This document shows positions 1 to 8,116 of a stretch of DNA of 30,345 nt, piece after piece (position 1 is the first letter of the stretch; every line of letters begins with the position of its first letter). The stretch lies in assembly GCA_043721855.1 (NCBI GenBank), contig JAYSPY010000132.1, positions 1-30,345 on the forward strand. The letters run 5' to 3'. A program made the translations under genes and the position numbers. Origin of the DNA: JACMNW01 sp043721855. Lineage in GTDB: Bacteria; Pseudomonadota; Alphaproteobacteria; Rhodobacterales; Rhodobacteraceae. The notes beneath the pieces were generated by a model that worked only from the letters and a program-made list of their open reading frames with translations, was not told where the DNA came from and did no database searches.

Positions 1-498
1 GATGGGTTTGCGCATGTGCAGGATCTGGCCGAGACGGATGTGCTGGTCGCCGCAGACTATGCCGCGCACGAAGGGGGCTTTGCCGCCGCCGTCGCGGCAT
101 TGGGCGGCACCGCCCCGGCCCTCTATCACATCGGCGCCACCCGCCCCGATGCGCCCCACGCCCGCAGTCTGCCCGAAGAGATTGCCCGCGTGGTGCGCGC
201 CCGCGCCGCCAACCCGGCCTGGGCCGACGGCATGATGCGCCACGGGTTCCGGGGCGGGGCCGAGATTGCGGCGACACTGGACCACCTTGCGGCCTTTGCC
301 CACCTGACCCGCGCCGTGCCGCCGCATCTGTTCGACCTCTATCACGACGCGACGCTGGGGCGCGCTGACCTGGTGGGGTTCCTTGCCCAGCACAATCCCG
401 GCGCGCTGGCCCGCCTGCATGACCGCTTTGCCGCGTTGCGGGCGGCGGGACTGTGGGTGACACGGCGCAACTCGCTGGCGCTGGAGGCGGGGGCATGA
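1..498 (+). CDS. cobN: Cobaltochelatase subunit CobN, C-terminal part (5' end outside window)
   Basis: This is the last 165 codons of a gene that starts before the window; frame 1 is open from base 1 to a TGA at 496-498. CobN is the large (about 1250-residue) subunit of the ATP-dependent aerobic cobaltochelatase, which works with CobS and CobT to insert cobalt into hydrogenobyrinic acid a,c-diamide. The visible residues match the family's C-terminal end: an ETDVLVAADYAAHEGGFAAA stretch, a MMRHGFRGGAEIA stretch and a DLYHDATL stretch, all typical of CobN/magnesium-chelatase H proteins. The stop overlaps the next ATG as ATGA, so it is the upstream member of the cob operon. CobS and CobT are not in the window. 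A BchH/ChlH-type paralogue is the main alternative, but the cob context makes CobN the better call. Confidence 0.93.
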   Translation, partial: DGFAHVQDLAETDVLVAADYAAHEGGFAAAVAALGGTAPALYHIGATRPDAPHARSLPEEIARVVRARAANPAWADGMMRHGFRGGAEIAATLDHLAAFAHLTRAVPPHLFDLYHDATLGRADLVGFLAQHNPGALARLHDRFAALRAAGLWVTRRNSLALEAGA

Positions 499-1637
499 CC
501 GTGCCCCCGGTTGAAGGCCCCGTGGTCAAGGGCTGGTGCCCGTCGGCGTTGCGCCCGATGCTGTCGGGCGACGGCCTGGTGGTGCGTGTGCGCCCGCGCG
601 GTGGGCGGTTGTCAGCGGCGCAGGTGGCGGGAGTTGCTGATCTGTCAGCGCGGCACGGCAATGGGCTGATTGATCTGTCGGCGCGGGCGAACCTGCAATT
701 GCGCGGGGTAACAGACGGCAGCTACGACGCGCTTATGGCAGGCTTGCAGGCGCTGGGGCTGCTGGACGAGAGCGCCGAGGCAGAGGCGCGCCGCAACATT
801 CTGGTGACGCCGTTTTGGCAGGCAGGCGACGGCGCGCAAGACATCGCGCAGGAGTTGGCTTACGCGTTGGCGGCGGATGATGCACCCGAATTACCCGGCA
901 AGTTTGGCTTTGCGGTGGATACAGGGGCAGTGCCGGTTCTCAGGGCGGCATCTGCGGATATTCGCATAGAGCAGGGTCTAGGCGGCCTGATTTGCCGTGC
1001 GGATGGTGCGTCTACGGGCGAGTCTGTCACGGTTTCAACCGCAGTCACTGAAGCGCTTCGCCTTGCGCACTGGTTTGTTGACACGGGCGGCGCGCCGAAT
1101 GGCCGGGGTCGAATGGCGGCACATTTGGGCGGGGCGCGGGCGAAAATTGCGCACGAAAATTTTGCGGCCGCAGCGCCGGGACCGCATGCGTTGGGGTATC
1201 TGGTGGGGTTGGAGTTTGGGCAGATTGCTGCTGCAATGCTGGCAAGACTTGGCGCGGTTCGTGTGACGCCTTGGCGGATGCTGTTACTGGAAGATGTCGT
1301 GCGCCCGCCCGATCTGGCAGGGCTGATCACCGCGCCGAATGACCCACTATTGCGGGTTATGGCCTGCACGGGAGCGCCGGGTTGCCCACAGGCTTTGCAG
1401 GAAACGCGCGGCCTTGGGCGGGCACTGGCGGCACAGGTGCCCATTGGCCGGCTGTTGCATGTTTCGGGCTGTGCCAAGGGATGCGCCGCGCCGAAAATAC
1501 CCGCGATCACGCTGGTCGGGCAGACCGGCGGCTATGGCTTGGTGCCAATGGGTCTTGCGTCTGATGCGCCCGTGCAACATGGGCTGACCGGGGCCGAATT
1601 GCTTGCGGACCCAACCATTCTGATGAGGGGCGCTTGA
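495..1637 (+). CDS. cobG: Precorrin-3B synthase CobG
   Basis: CobG is the Fe-S monooxygenase of the aerobic pathway. It uses O2 to convert precorrin-3A to precorrin-3B, priming ring contraction by CobJ. The 380-residue protein has the two half-domains of the nitrite/sulfite reductase fold, with GNGLIDLSARANLQLRG near residues 55-71. A four-cysteine cluster expected to hold the [4Fe-4S] centre lies at C291, C297, C326 and C330 (CTGAPGC and GCAKGC). It is shorter than the Pseudomonas denitrificans enzyme (about 459 residues). The start chosen is the ATG at 495, which overlaps the cobN stop as ATGA; an in-frame ATG at 453 lies inside cobN and is less likely. Having CobG rather than the alternative oxygenase CobZ marks the oxygen-dependent route. 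A sulfite-reductase-like protein is excluded by context. Confidence 0.93.
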   Translation: MTVPPVEGPVVKGWCPSALRPMLSGDGLVVRVRPRGGRLSAAQVAGVADLSARHGNGLIDLSARANLQLRGVTDGSYDALMAGLQALGLLDESAEAEARRNILVTPFWQAGDGAQDIAQELAYALAADDAPELPGKFGFAVDTGAVPVLRAASADIRIEQGLGGLICRADGASTGESVTVSTAVTEALRLAHWFVDTGGAPNGRGRMAAHLGGARAKIAHENFAAAAPGPHALGYLVGLEFGQIAAAMLARLGAVRVTPWRMLLLEDVVRPPDLAGLITAPNDPLLRVMACTGAPGCPQALQETRGLGRALAAQVPIGRLLHVSGCAKGCAAPKIPAITLVGQTGGYGLVPMGLASDAPVQHGLTGAELLADPTILMRGA

Positions 1638-2266
1638 TGCCGCATTTCTATGAAACCGATGGGGCTGCCATCTATCTGCGGTCTTTTGCCACCATCCGGG
1701 CCGAAGCAGATCTGGCACGGTTCACGGCTGAGGAAGAAGTTGTCGTCGTGCGAATGATCCACGCGGCGGGCATGGTCGGGCTGGAGGCATATGCGCAGTT
1801 TACCCCCGGCATGGCGATTGCCGCGCGCCGCGCCTTGGAGGCCGGAGCGCCGATCTTGTGCGATGTGCGGATGGTGTCGGAAGGCATCACGCGCACGCGG
1901 TTGCCGGCGGATAATGCGGTGATTTGCACGCTGCAGGATGCGCGCGTGGCGGATTTTGCCAAGGCGATGGACAATACACGGTCGGCAGCTGCGGTGGAAT
2001 TGTGGCGGCCCCATCTGGCGGGGGCTGTCGTGGCGATTGGCAATGCGCCGACGGCACTTTTCCACCTGCTGAACATGCTGGAAGACCCGAGCTGCCCGCG
2101 CCCTGCCGCGATTATTGGCTGTCCGGTCGGTTTCATCGGGGCGGCGGAAAGCAAAGTGGCGCTGATGGACGTGGCCCCGGTACCATCACTGGTGATAAAC
2201 GGGCGGCTTGGCGGGTCGGCGATCACCGTGGCGGCGGTGAATGCGCTCGCCTCCCGGAAGGAGTAG
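1637..2266 (+). CDS. cobH: Precorrin-8X methylmutase CobH
   Basis: CobH moves the C-11 methyl group to C-12, turning precorrin-8X into hydrogenobyrinic acid. The 209-residue protein has the usual family length. It contains the MIHAAGM segment with His42, which corresponds to the catalytic histidine reported for the P. denitrificans enzyme (His43). It also has the GNAPTALFHLL and IIGCPVGFIGAAESK stretches characteristic of the CobH/CbiC family. The ATG at 1637 overlaps the last base of the cobG stop (TGATG); an in-frame TTG at 1634 is possible but weaker. Cytoplasmic, part of the coupled cob operon. cobI follows after four bases. Confidence 0.95.
   Translation: MPHFYETDGAAIYLRSFATIRAEADLARFTAEEEVVVVRMIHAAGMVGLEAYAQFTPGMAIAARRALEAGAPILCDVRMVSEGITRTRLPADNAVICTLQDARVADFAKAMDNTRSAAAVELWRPHLAGAVVAIGNAPTALFHLLNMLEDPSCPRPAAIIGCPVGFIGAAESKVALMDVAPVPSLVINGRLGGSAITVAAVNALASRKE
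2256..2263 (+). promoter_or_regulatory. Ribosome binding site that fixes the TTG start of cobI
   Basis: GGAAGGAG at 2256-2263 sits seven bases before the TTG at 2271. There is no ATG or GTG in the right place for cobI, and the family's N-terminal beta strand (GKIICAGLGPGDPDL) begins immediately after this TTG. The strong Shine-Dalgarno match therefore supports TTG as the real start. The site lies inside the last codons of cobH. Confidence 0.7.
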
Positions 2267-2270
2267 ACGT

Positions 2271-3008
2271 TTGGGCAAGATCATCTGCGCAGGCCTTGGC
2301 CCCGGCGACCCGGATCTGATGTCGGTCCGGTCTGACCGTTTGATCCGCGCGGCGCGGCATGTGGCCTATTTTCGCAAAGCGGGGCGGGCTGGGCAGGCAC
2401 GCGCGATTGTTCACGGGATGCTGGCGCAGGGTGTGACGGAATACCCGATGGAATACCCCGTGACCACCGAACTGCCGTTCGACAGCCCCGCCTATAACGA
2501 TGCTTTGGCCGTGTTTTACGATCTCTGGGCGGACCGTCTTTCCCACCTCAGTCAATTCGACGATGTGATTGTTCTGTGCGAGGGCGACCCGTTTTTCTAT
2601 GGATCCTTCATGCATCTGCACAGTCGCCTGCAGGGCCGCGTGGTGGTCGAAGTGGTGCCGGGCATCACCGGAATGGCTGGCTGTTGGCACGCCACCGGCC
2701 TGCCGATCACCTGGGGCGATGATGTGATGACCGTGCTGATGGGCACTTTACCCGAGGCGGAACTGGTGCGCCATATGCAAACAGCCGATGCGCTGGTGAT
2801 CATGAAAACCGGGCGCAATTTGCCGCGCGTGCGGCGGGCGTTGAACGCGGCTGGGCGGCTGGGCGATGCGTGGCTGGTGGAACGCGGCACGATGCCGGGG
2901 CAGCGGGTGATCAAACTGGAAGGTGCAGATGCCGCCGATTGCCCATATTTCGCGATTGTTCTGGTGCATGGCCATGGCCGCAGGCCAGAATCCGGCGGCG
3001 CAGCATGA
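2271..3008 (+). CDS. cobI: Precorrin-2 C20-methyltransferase CobI (TTG start)
   Basis: CobI uses S-adenosylmethionine to methylate precorrin-2 at C-20, giving precorrin-3A. The 245-residue protein is of normal length and has the SAM-dependent tetrapyrrole methylase fold. The glycine-rich N-terminal loop GLGPGDPDLM is followed by CEGDPFFYGSFMHLH around residue 105 and VVPGITGMAGCWHATGLP around residue 128. These segments, especially the GDPFFYGSF motif and the long loop before it, distinguish CobI/CbiL from CobJ, CobM and CobA. It starts with TTG behind a strong RBS. Its TGA at 3006-3008 overlaps the cobJ ATG as ATGA. Confidence 0.94.
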   Translation: MGKIICAGLGPGDPDLMSVRSDRLIRAARHVAYFRKAGRAGQARAIVHGMLAQGVTEYPMEYPVTTELPFDSPAYNDALAVFYDLWADRLSHLSQFDDVIVLCEGDPFFYGSFMHLHSRLQGRVVVEVVPGITGMAGCWHATGLPITWGDDVMTVLMGTLPEAELVRHMQTADALVIMKTGRNLPRVRRALNAAGRLGDAWLVERGTMPGQRVIKLEGADAADCPYFAIVLVHGHGRRPESGGAA

Positions 3009-3739
3009 CCGGCTGGTTGGTGGTGGCAGGTTTGGGGCCGGGGGATGCGCGCCTGATCACGCCAGAGGTATCGCTGGCGTTGCACCAAGCAACGGATGTC
3101 ATTGGATATTTCCCCTATGTGGCGCGGGTGGCCCCGCGTGATGGCTTGACGTTGCACGCATCTGATAACCGGGTGGAGCTGGACCGCGCTGGCTTGGCGC
3201 TTGATCTGGCTGGGGCTGGGGGCCGCGTTGTGGTGGTGTCATCTGGCGATCCCGGCGTGTTTGCCATGGCGTCGGCGCTGTTTGAGGCGTTGGAGGCGCG
3301 GCCTGCGGATCACGCCCTTGATATTCGCATTCTGCCCGGCATCACCGCGATGCTGGCAGCGGCGGCGCGGGCAGGCGCGCCCTTGGGGCATGATTTCTGC
3401 GCGATCAATTTAAGCGACAATCTGAAGCCATGGGAACTGGTGGAGGCGCGCCTGCGCGCAGCAGCACAGGCTGACTTTGCGATGGCGTTTTACAACCCAC
3501 GCTCTGCCAGCCGCCCGCATCAGTTTACGCGCACGCTTGAGGTTTTGCTTGCGGAATGCGGGCCAGACCGCCTGATCACCTTTGCCCGCGCGGTAACGAC
3601 GCCGGAGGAGCATATTCAGACAGTCACACTGCGCGAGGCCACGCCAGAGATGGCCGATATGCGCACGGTCGTGATTGTGGGCAATTCGGCAACCCGGCGC
3701 GTGGGGCGGTTTGTCTATACGCCAAGGCGGGCAGAATGA
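3005..3739 (+). CDS. cobJ: Precorrin-3B C17-methyltransferase CobJ
   Basis: CobJ methylates C-17 and carries out ring contraction, turning precorrin-3B into precorrin-4. The 244-residue protein has the tetrapyrrole methylase fold: VAGLGPGDARLITPEV at the N-terminus, SSGDPGVFAMASALFEALE near residues 79-97, a PGITAMLAAAARAGAPLGHDF stretch, and the CobJ-typical FAMAFYNPRSASRPHQ segment. The ATG at 3005 overlaps the cobI stop. The last 25 bases (3715-3739) also encode the 3' end of cobK on the other strand, a tail-to-tail overlap. This gene ends the first + strand run; the next + gene, cobL, begins about 720 bases later. Confidence 0.94.
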   Translation: MTGWLVVAGLGPGDARLITPEVSLALHQATDVIGYFPYVARVAPRDGLTLHASDNRVELDRAGLALDLAGAGGRVVVVSSGDPGVFAMASALFEALEARPADHALDIRILPGITAMLAAAARAGAPLGHDFCAINLSDNLKPWELVEARLRAAAQADFAMAFYNPRSASRPHQFTRTLEVLLAECGPDRLITFARAVTTPEEHIQTVTLREATPEMADMRTVVIVGNSATRRVGRFVYTPRRAE

Positions 3740-4461
3740 TGCAGCCAGTCCATCACGGCGACGACGTTGCTGGCAATGGGTCTGTCGGCTATGGCGGGTC
3801 GCGCGATCATGATCACCGGCAGTTGCAATGCGCGCGCCGCCTGCAATTTGGCCGAAGCGCCTTTGCCGCCGGAATTCTTTGCGATGACATGGGTGATGGC
3901 ATGGGCGCGCAGCAAGGCTGTATCGCCACCTACGTTGAACGGCCCGCGATCAAGGATAATTTGGGTATTTGGCAGCGGCATGTCGGCGTCCGGCGCATCG
4001 ACCAAGCGCAACAGGTAAAAATGCTGGTGCTTGGCTGCGAAGGCGCCGAGCGTTTGCTTGCCGATGGCAAGAAAAACCCGGGCAGGCGTATCGGGCAGAA
4101 CTGCAACCGCCGCCTCGGTATCGGCCACATCCATCCAAATATCGCCCGTTTGCGCCACCCAAGGCGCGCGCGAAAAGGCGATAAGGGGCGTGTTGGTCAT
4201 CTGGCAGGCAGCGACCGCGTTATTGCTGATCTGGGCGGCAAAGGGGTGCGTGGCATCGACCAGATGGGTGATGTTTTCGCGCGCAATGTAATCCGCCAGC
4301 CCCTGCACGCCGCCAAAACCGCCTGTGCGCGTGGGCAAAGGTTGCTCAACCGGGCTGTCGGTGCGCCCGGCATAGGAAAACACGGCGTCTATGGCGGTTT
4401 GGGCCATGGCTTGCGCCAGGTTTGTGGCCTCGGTTGTGCCACCCAAAAGAAGAACGCGCAT
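3715..4461 (-). CDS. cobK: Precorrin-6A reductase CobK (opposite strand to the operon)
   Basis: CobK is the NADPH-dependent reductase that turns precorrin-6A into dihydro-precorrin-6 (6B), the substrate of CobL. The 248-residue protein starts with MRVLLLGGTTEATNLA, a Rossmann-like loop. It has the family signatures LVDATHPFAAQIS, FLAIGKQTLGAFA, and a C-terminal VIAKNSGGKGASAKLQAA segment. The start codon (complement of 4459-4461) lies right at the start of cobL; the stop is inside the cobJ coding sequence. Transcription from cobJ into cobL would be antisense to it, so it needs its own promoter, which must lie inside the cobL coding sequence. Function is confident; how it is expressed is unclear. 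Confidence 0.94.
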   Translation of the reverse strand: MRVLLLGGTTEATNLAQAMAQTAIDAVFSYAGRTDSPVEQPLPTRTGGFGGVQGLADYIARENITHLVDATHPFAAQISNNAVAACQMTNTPLIAFSRAPWVAQTGDIWMDVADTEAAVAVLPDTPARVFLAIGKQTLGAFAAKHQHFYLLRLVDAPDADMPLPNTQIILDRGPFNVGGDTALLRAHAITHVIAKNSGGKGASAKLQAARALQLPVIMIARPAIADRPIASNVVAVMDWLHHSARLGV

Positions 4462-4462
4462 G

Positions 4463-5650
4463 ATGGGTGATCCCTGGCTGACGATCATTGGTTTGGGCGA
4501 GGATGGACTGGCAGGCCTGACAGATGCAAGCCGCGATGCGCTGGCACGCGCCGAAGTTGTGTTTGGCGGGCCACGGCATTTGGCGATGGCAGGGGTTGGC
4601 GCGCGCGGGCGGGCTTGGCCGGTGCCATTTGATGTGGGCGCTGTGCTGGCCAAAAAAGGGTCTGACGTGGCGGTTTTGGCGTCGGGTGATCCGTTCTGGC
4701 ATGGTGCGGGGGGCAGTCTTGCGGCGCATCTGGACCCCGGCGAATGGCGGTGTTTTCCGGGGGTATCCACGTTTTCACGGGCCGCTGCACGGCTGGGCTG
4801 GCGGATTGAGGATGTGGCATGTCTGGGCTTGCATGCAGCACCATTTTCCAGGCTGTTGCCGCATCTGGCGGCAGGTAGCCGGGCGATTTGTTTGCTGCGC
4901 GACGGTGTGGCGGTTGCTGGTCTGGCCGATTGGTTGGTTTTGCACGGACAATCGGAAGCGCAGCTTTGGGTAATGGAGGCGATGGGCGGTCCGGCTGAAC
5001 GGGTGCGAAAAATACGGGCTGGGGGTGCCGGATTGCCTGATATTGGTGCGTTGGTGACTGTGGCTGTGGAACCCTTTGGTGCAGCGACCACAGGTTTGCC
5101 GATGACGCCGGGGTTACCGGACGCCAGTTTTGCGCATGACGGGCAAATCACCAAATCCCCGATCCGGGCGCTGACTTTGGCAGCGTTGGCCCCAAGACTG
5201 GGCGAAGTGCTGTGGGATATCGGGGCCGGATCAGGGTCTGTTTCAGTGGAATGGTGCCGCGCGGGTGGGCATGCAGTTGCGGTAGAGACGCGGAAGGATC
5301 GGGCCGCAAATGTTCGCGCCAACATCGCCGCGTTTGGGCTGGCCGGGCAAATGACGGTTGTCGAAGGCAGCGCCCCGGATGCGCTGGCAGGTCTTGCAGC
5401 GCCCGACGCGATTTTTGTCGGTGGCGGGGTAAATCAGGGTCTATTGCAGGAATTATGGGGCAAGCTACCCATCCATGGGCGGATGGTTTGCAATGGCGTG
5501 ACGTTGGAAACCGAGGCGCTTTTGGCAGAATGGCACACCACAAAAGGCGGCTCGTTGATGCGGATCGACATCGCGCAAGCGGCCCCGTTGGGGCGAATGC
5601 GTGGCTGGGCGGCGTCTCGGCCCGTGGTGCAATGGAGTGTGCTGAAATGA
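4463..5650 (+). CDS. cobL: Precorrin-6B C5,15-methyltransferase (decarboxylating) CobL
   Basis: CobL methylates C-5 and C-15 and decarboxylates the C-12 acetate, giving precorrin-8X. It is the usual fusion of two enzymes. The N-terminal CbiE-like tetrapyrrole methylase (about residues 1-205) shows LTIIGLGEDGLAGLTDASRD, VVFGGPRHLAM and LASGDPFWHGAG. The C-terminal CbiT-like class I methyltransferase (about 230-395) has the SAM-binding loop WDIGAGSGSVSVEW. The length of 395 residues is typical. The ATG at 4463 gives MGDPWLTIIG; the adjacent ATG at 4460 is an alternative. Any promoter would have to lie inside cobK. The TGA overlaps the cobE ATG. Confidence 0.94.
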   Translation: MGDPWLTIIGLGEDGLAGLTDASRDALARAEVVFGGPRHLAMAGVGARGRAWPVPFDVGAVLAKKGSDVAVLASGDPFWHGAGGSLAAHLDPGEWRCFPGVSTFSRAAARLGWRIEDVACLGLHAAPFSRLLPHLAAGSRAICLLRDGVAVAGLADWLVLHGQSEAQLWVMEAMGGPAERVRKIRAGGAGLPDIGALVTVAVEPFGAATTGLPMTPGLPDASFAHDGQITKSPIRALTLAALAPRLGEVLWDIGAGSGSVSVEWCRAGGHAVAVETRKDRAANVRANIAAFGLAGQMTVVEGSAPDALAGLAAPDAIFVGGGVNQGLLQELWGKLPIHGRMVCNGVTLETEALLAEWHTTKGGSLMRIDIAQAAPLGRMRGWAASRPVVQWSVLK

Positions 5651-6015
5651 AGATCGCAGGTCTTGGCTTTCGGGCGGGGGCAACGGTTGCGTCCCTGCGC
5701 AGCGCATTGGCGGCGGCAGGTGGCGCGGGCGGTGTTACCGCGCTGGCAACGGGTGAGGATAAGGCGGCGGCAGCCGTGATTGTGGCCTACGCGGCAGAGC
5801 TGGGATTGCCGATTGTTGGCGTTTCTGCAGCGGATTTGGCGGCACAGACCACTTTGACCAATTCCGCCCGCGTGCGGGCAAAAACCGGCGCGGGATCATT
5901 GGCTGAAGCTGCTGCTTTGGCTGTAATAGGGTCTAATGCTGGGCTTTCAGGCCCTCGGGCGGTCTCTGAGGACCATATGGCGACAGCGGCGATCGCAGTG
6001 GAGGTAACACCATGA
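5647..6015 (+). CDS. cobE: Cobalamin biosynthesis protein CobE (CbiG C-terminal domain type)
   Basis: A 122-residue protein made only of the CbiG C-terminal domain. It has a MKIAGLGFRAGATVASL start and the conserved TGAGSLAEAAAL segment near residues 82-93. CobE is needed for cobalamin synthesis in P. denitrificans, but its exact reaction is not settled. In anaerobic CbiG the neighbouring domains act on the C-20 acetaldehyde/lactone, and those domains are absent here, as expected for the aerobic route. It overlaps cobL (ATGA at 5647-5650) and cobM (ATGA at 6012-6015), so it is almost certainly co-translated with them. The identification by family is good; the biochemical role is inference. 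Confidence 0.85.
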   Translation: MKIAGLGFRAGATVASLRSALAAAGGAGGVTALATGEDKAAAAVIVAYAAELGLPIVGVSAADLAAQTTLTNSARVRAKTGAGSLAEAAALAVIGSNAGLSGPRAVSEDHMATAAIAVEVTP

Positions 6016-6794
6016 CCGTGCATTTCATCGGCGCCGGGCCGGGCGCGCCGGATTTGATCACATTGCGCGGGCGTGATCTGATAGCGGCCTCGCCTGTGTG
6101 CCTTTATGCCGGGTCTTTGGTGCCAGAGGCATTGCTTGCCCATTGCCCGCCCGGTGCGCGTATTGTGAATACGGCGGCACTTTCACTGGACGAAATTATC
6201 ACGGAACTATCCAACGCTCATGCAGCGGGCCATGATGTGGCGCGCCTGCATTCCGGTGATGTGTCGGTGTGGTCGGCGATGGGCGAACAGTTGCGCCGCC
6301 TGCGCGCGCTTGGCATTCCCTATGATGTGACGCCGGGGGTGCCGTCGTTTGCGGCGGCTGCGGCGGCGCTGGGGGCAGAATTGACCCTGCCCGGTGTGGC
6401 GCAGTCGGTGGTGTTGACGCGCACCTCCGGGCGGGCAAGCGCTATGCCAGCGGGTGAGGATCTGGTAAATTTCGCCAGAACCGGGGCGACGTTGGCCATC
6501 CATTTGTCGGTGCATGTGTTGGAAAAAGTGGTCGCCGATCTGACGCCGCATTATGGCGCGGATTGCCCGGTGGCTGTGGTTTGGCGCGCATCCTGGCCGG
6601 ATCAGCGGATTGTGCGGGCGACGCTGGCCACCCTGCAAACCGCGATTGGGGCGGAAATGGAACGCACGGCTTTGATCATGGTGGGCCACGCCTTGGGCAG
6701 CGATGATTTTGATGAAAGCAGGCTCTATGCTGGCGATTACGACCGCCGCTTTCGGCCAGTGGGCACCGAACCAAGGTTTCCGGACGCATCATGA
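6012..6794 (+). CDS. cobM: Precorrin-4 C11-methyltransferase CobM
   Basis: CobM methylates precorrin-4 at C-11 with SAM, giving precorrin-5, the substrate of CobF. The 260-residue protein shows VHFIGAGPGAPDLITLRG at the N-terminus and VCLYAGSLVPEALL near residue 30. It also has RLHSGDVSVWSAMGEQ near residue 78 and the CobM-typical TPGVPSFAAAAAALGAELTL segment. The AGS-V-P and GDVSVWSA motifs separate it from CobI, CobJ and CobA. The start overlaps the cobE stop and its own TGA overlaps the cobB ATG, both as ATGA. Confidence 0.94.
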   Translation: MTVHFIGAGPGAPDLITLRGRDLIAASPVCLYAGSLVPEALLAHCPPGARIVNTAALSLDEIITELSNAHAAGHDVARLHSGDVSVWSAMGEQLRRLRALGIPYDVTPGVPSFAAAAAALGAELTLPGVAQSVVLTRTSGRASAMPAGEDLVNFARTGATLAIHLSVHVLEKVVADLTPHYGADCPVAVVWRASWPDQRIVRATLATLQTAIGAEMERTALIMVGHALGSDDFDESRLYAGDYDRRFRPVGTEPRFPDAS

Positions 6795-8116
6795 CACCGC
6801 CCGGATTGATCATATCTGCGCCCGCATCAGGCACCGGCAAAACGACCCTGATGCTGGGATTGCTGGCGGCATTCCGCGCGCAGGGCGTGCAGGTGCAGCC
6901 GTTCAAAAGCGGGCCGGATTATATTGATCCGGCGTTTCACAGCGCGGCATCGGGATGTGCGTCGGTGAATTTGGACAGCTGGGCTATGACGCCGGCGCGC
7001 ATCAGGGGGTTGGTGGCGGCTTCGGATGGCATGGATCTGGTGTTGGCAGAAGGCTCGATGGGGTTGTTTGACGGGGTGGCCATGCCGGGTGAGGCGGGCA
7101 CCGGGGCCAGTGCCGATATGGCAGCCCTGATGGGCTGGCCAGTGGTGCTGGTGATTGATGTGTCCGGCCAAGCACAATCAGCGGCGGCGGTTGCGGCTGG
7201 GTTTGCGGCGTTTCGTGCTGACGTGAAGGTGGCGGGCGTGGTGTTGAACCGGGTCGCTAGCCCCCGGCACGAGGCATTGGTGCGGGCGGGGATGCAGGCG
7301 GCGGGGATACGCGTGTTCGGCGCATTACCTCGGCAGGCGTCTATTGCGCTGCCCGAACGGCATTTGGGCTTGGTGCAGGCAGAGGAACAGCCGCATCTTG
7401 CGAAGTTTTTGGCTGATGTGGGCGTCTTTGTAGCGGCCCATGTTGATTTGGATGCCCTGCGCGCGGCGGCGGCTGGTAGGGCATTCCCTTTCGCTGCGTC
7501 CGCGCGCATCGCTCCACCGGGGCAACGTATTGCGCTTGCCCGTGATGCGGCGTTTTCGTTCATTTATCCGCATTTGCTGGCAGATTGGCGCAGTGCTGGG
7601 GCCGAGGTTTTGCCATTTTCGCCGCTTGCCAATGAAGGCCCGGATGCGTCGGCAGATACCTGTTGGCTGCCGGGTGGCTATCCTGAATTGCATGCAGGTG
7701 CGCTTGCGGCGGCTTTGCGTTTTCGCAGCGGTTTGCAGGCCTTTGCCGAAACCCGCCCCGTGCATGGCGAATGTGGGGGCTACATGGCGATGGGGGCCGC
7801 ATTGATTGACAAAGACGGCGCACGGCATGAAATGGCGGGGCTGTTGGGTTTGGTCACATCCTTTGAGAAACGCAAAATGCATCTGGGCTACAGGGTTGCT
7901 ACGTTACATCATGCCGCGAACGGCCATCCGGCGGGTGCGAGGTTACGTGGGCATGAATTTCACTATGCCACGATTGTGGATCAACCCGATGAACCGCTTG
8001 CACAAGTGACGGATGCGACAGGGGCAAATGTGCCAGAAACAGGGTCTGTTATGGCGCATTCGGGCGGTGGCAGGGCAACTGGCACATTCTTTCATCTGAT
8101 CGCCGAGGCCACATGA
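6791..8116 (+). CDS. cobB: Hydrogenobyrinic acid a,c-diamide synthase CobB
   Basis: CobB amidates the a and c carboxylates of hydrogenobyrinic acid using ATP and glutamine, giving the substrate for CobNST. It has 441 residues. An N-terminal DTBS/CbiA ATPase domain carries the P-loop-like SAPASGTGKTTL (residues 9-20), FKSGPDYIDPAFH (38-50) and AEGSMGLFDG (86-95). A C-terminal class I glutamine amidotransferase domain has WLPGGYPELHA (292-302) and the nucleophile Cys328 in HGECGGYMAMG. The protein ends in HEFHYATI and a final SVMAHSGGGRATGTFFHL. Overlaps cobM and cobA by ATGA. The anaerobic counterpart CbiA is similar in sequence; the aerobic gene set makes CobB the right name. Confidence 0.94.
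   Translation: MTPPGLIISAPASGTGKTTLMLGLLAAFRAQGVQVQPFKSGPDYIDPAFHSAASGCASVNLDSWAMTPARIRGLVAASDGMDLVLAEGSMGLFDGVAMPGEAGTGASADMAALMGWPVVLVIDVSGQAQSAAAVAAGFAAFRADVKVAGVVLNRVASPRHEALVRAGMQAAGIRVFGALPRQASIALPERHLGLVQAEEQPHLAKFLADVGVFVAAHVDLDALRAAAAGRAFPFAASARIAPPGQRIALARDAAFSFIYPHLLADWRSAGAEVLPFSPLANEGPDASADTCWLPGGYPELHAGALAAALRFRSGLQAFAETRPVHGECGGYMAMGAALIDKDGARHEMAGLLGLVTSFEKRKMHLGYRVATLHHAANGHPAGARLRGHEFHYATIVDQPDEPLAQVTDATGANVPETGSVMAHSGGGRATGTFFHLIAEAT

Noticed and set aside
860..1510. 216-codon - strand open frame inside cobG
   Set aside because: Composition (proline/arginine/alanine-rich, low complexity) is that of an antisense shadow. cobG is well supported over the same bases.
3556..4470. 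Long + strand open frame (304 codons) covering all of cobK
   Set aside because: It is antisense to a confident cobK, shows no family resemblance, and begins inside cobJ. High GC content with strong codon bias commonly leaves such open antisense frames.
4462..5325. Upstream in-frame extension of cobK on the - strand (to 536 codons)
   Set aside because: The extension lies entirely under cobL and has no recognisable domain. CobK's natural N-terminus (MRVLLLGGTTEA) starts at 4461.
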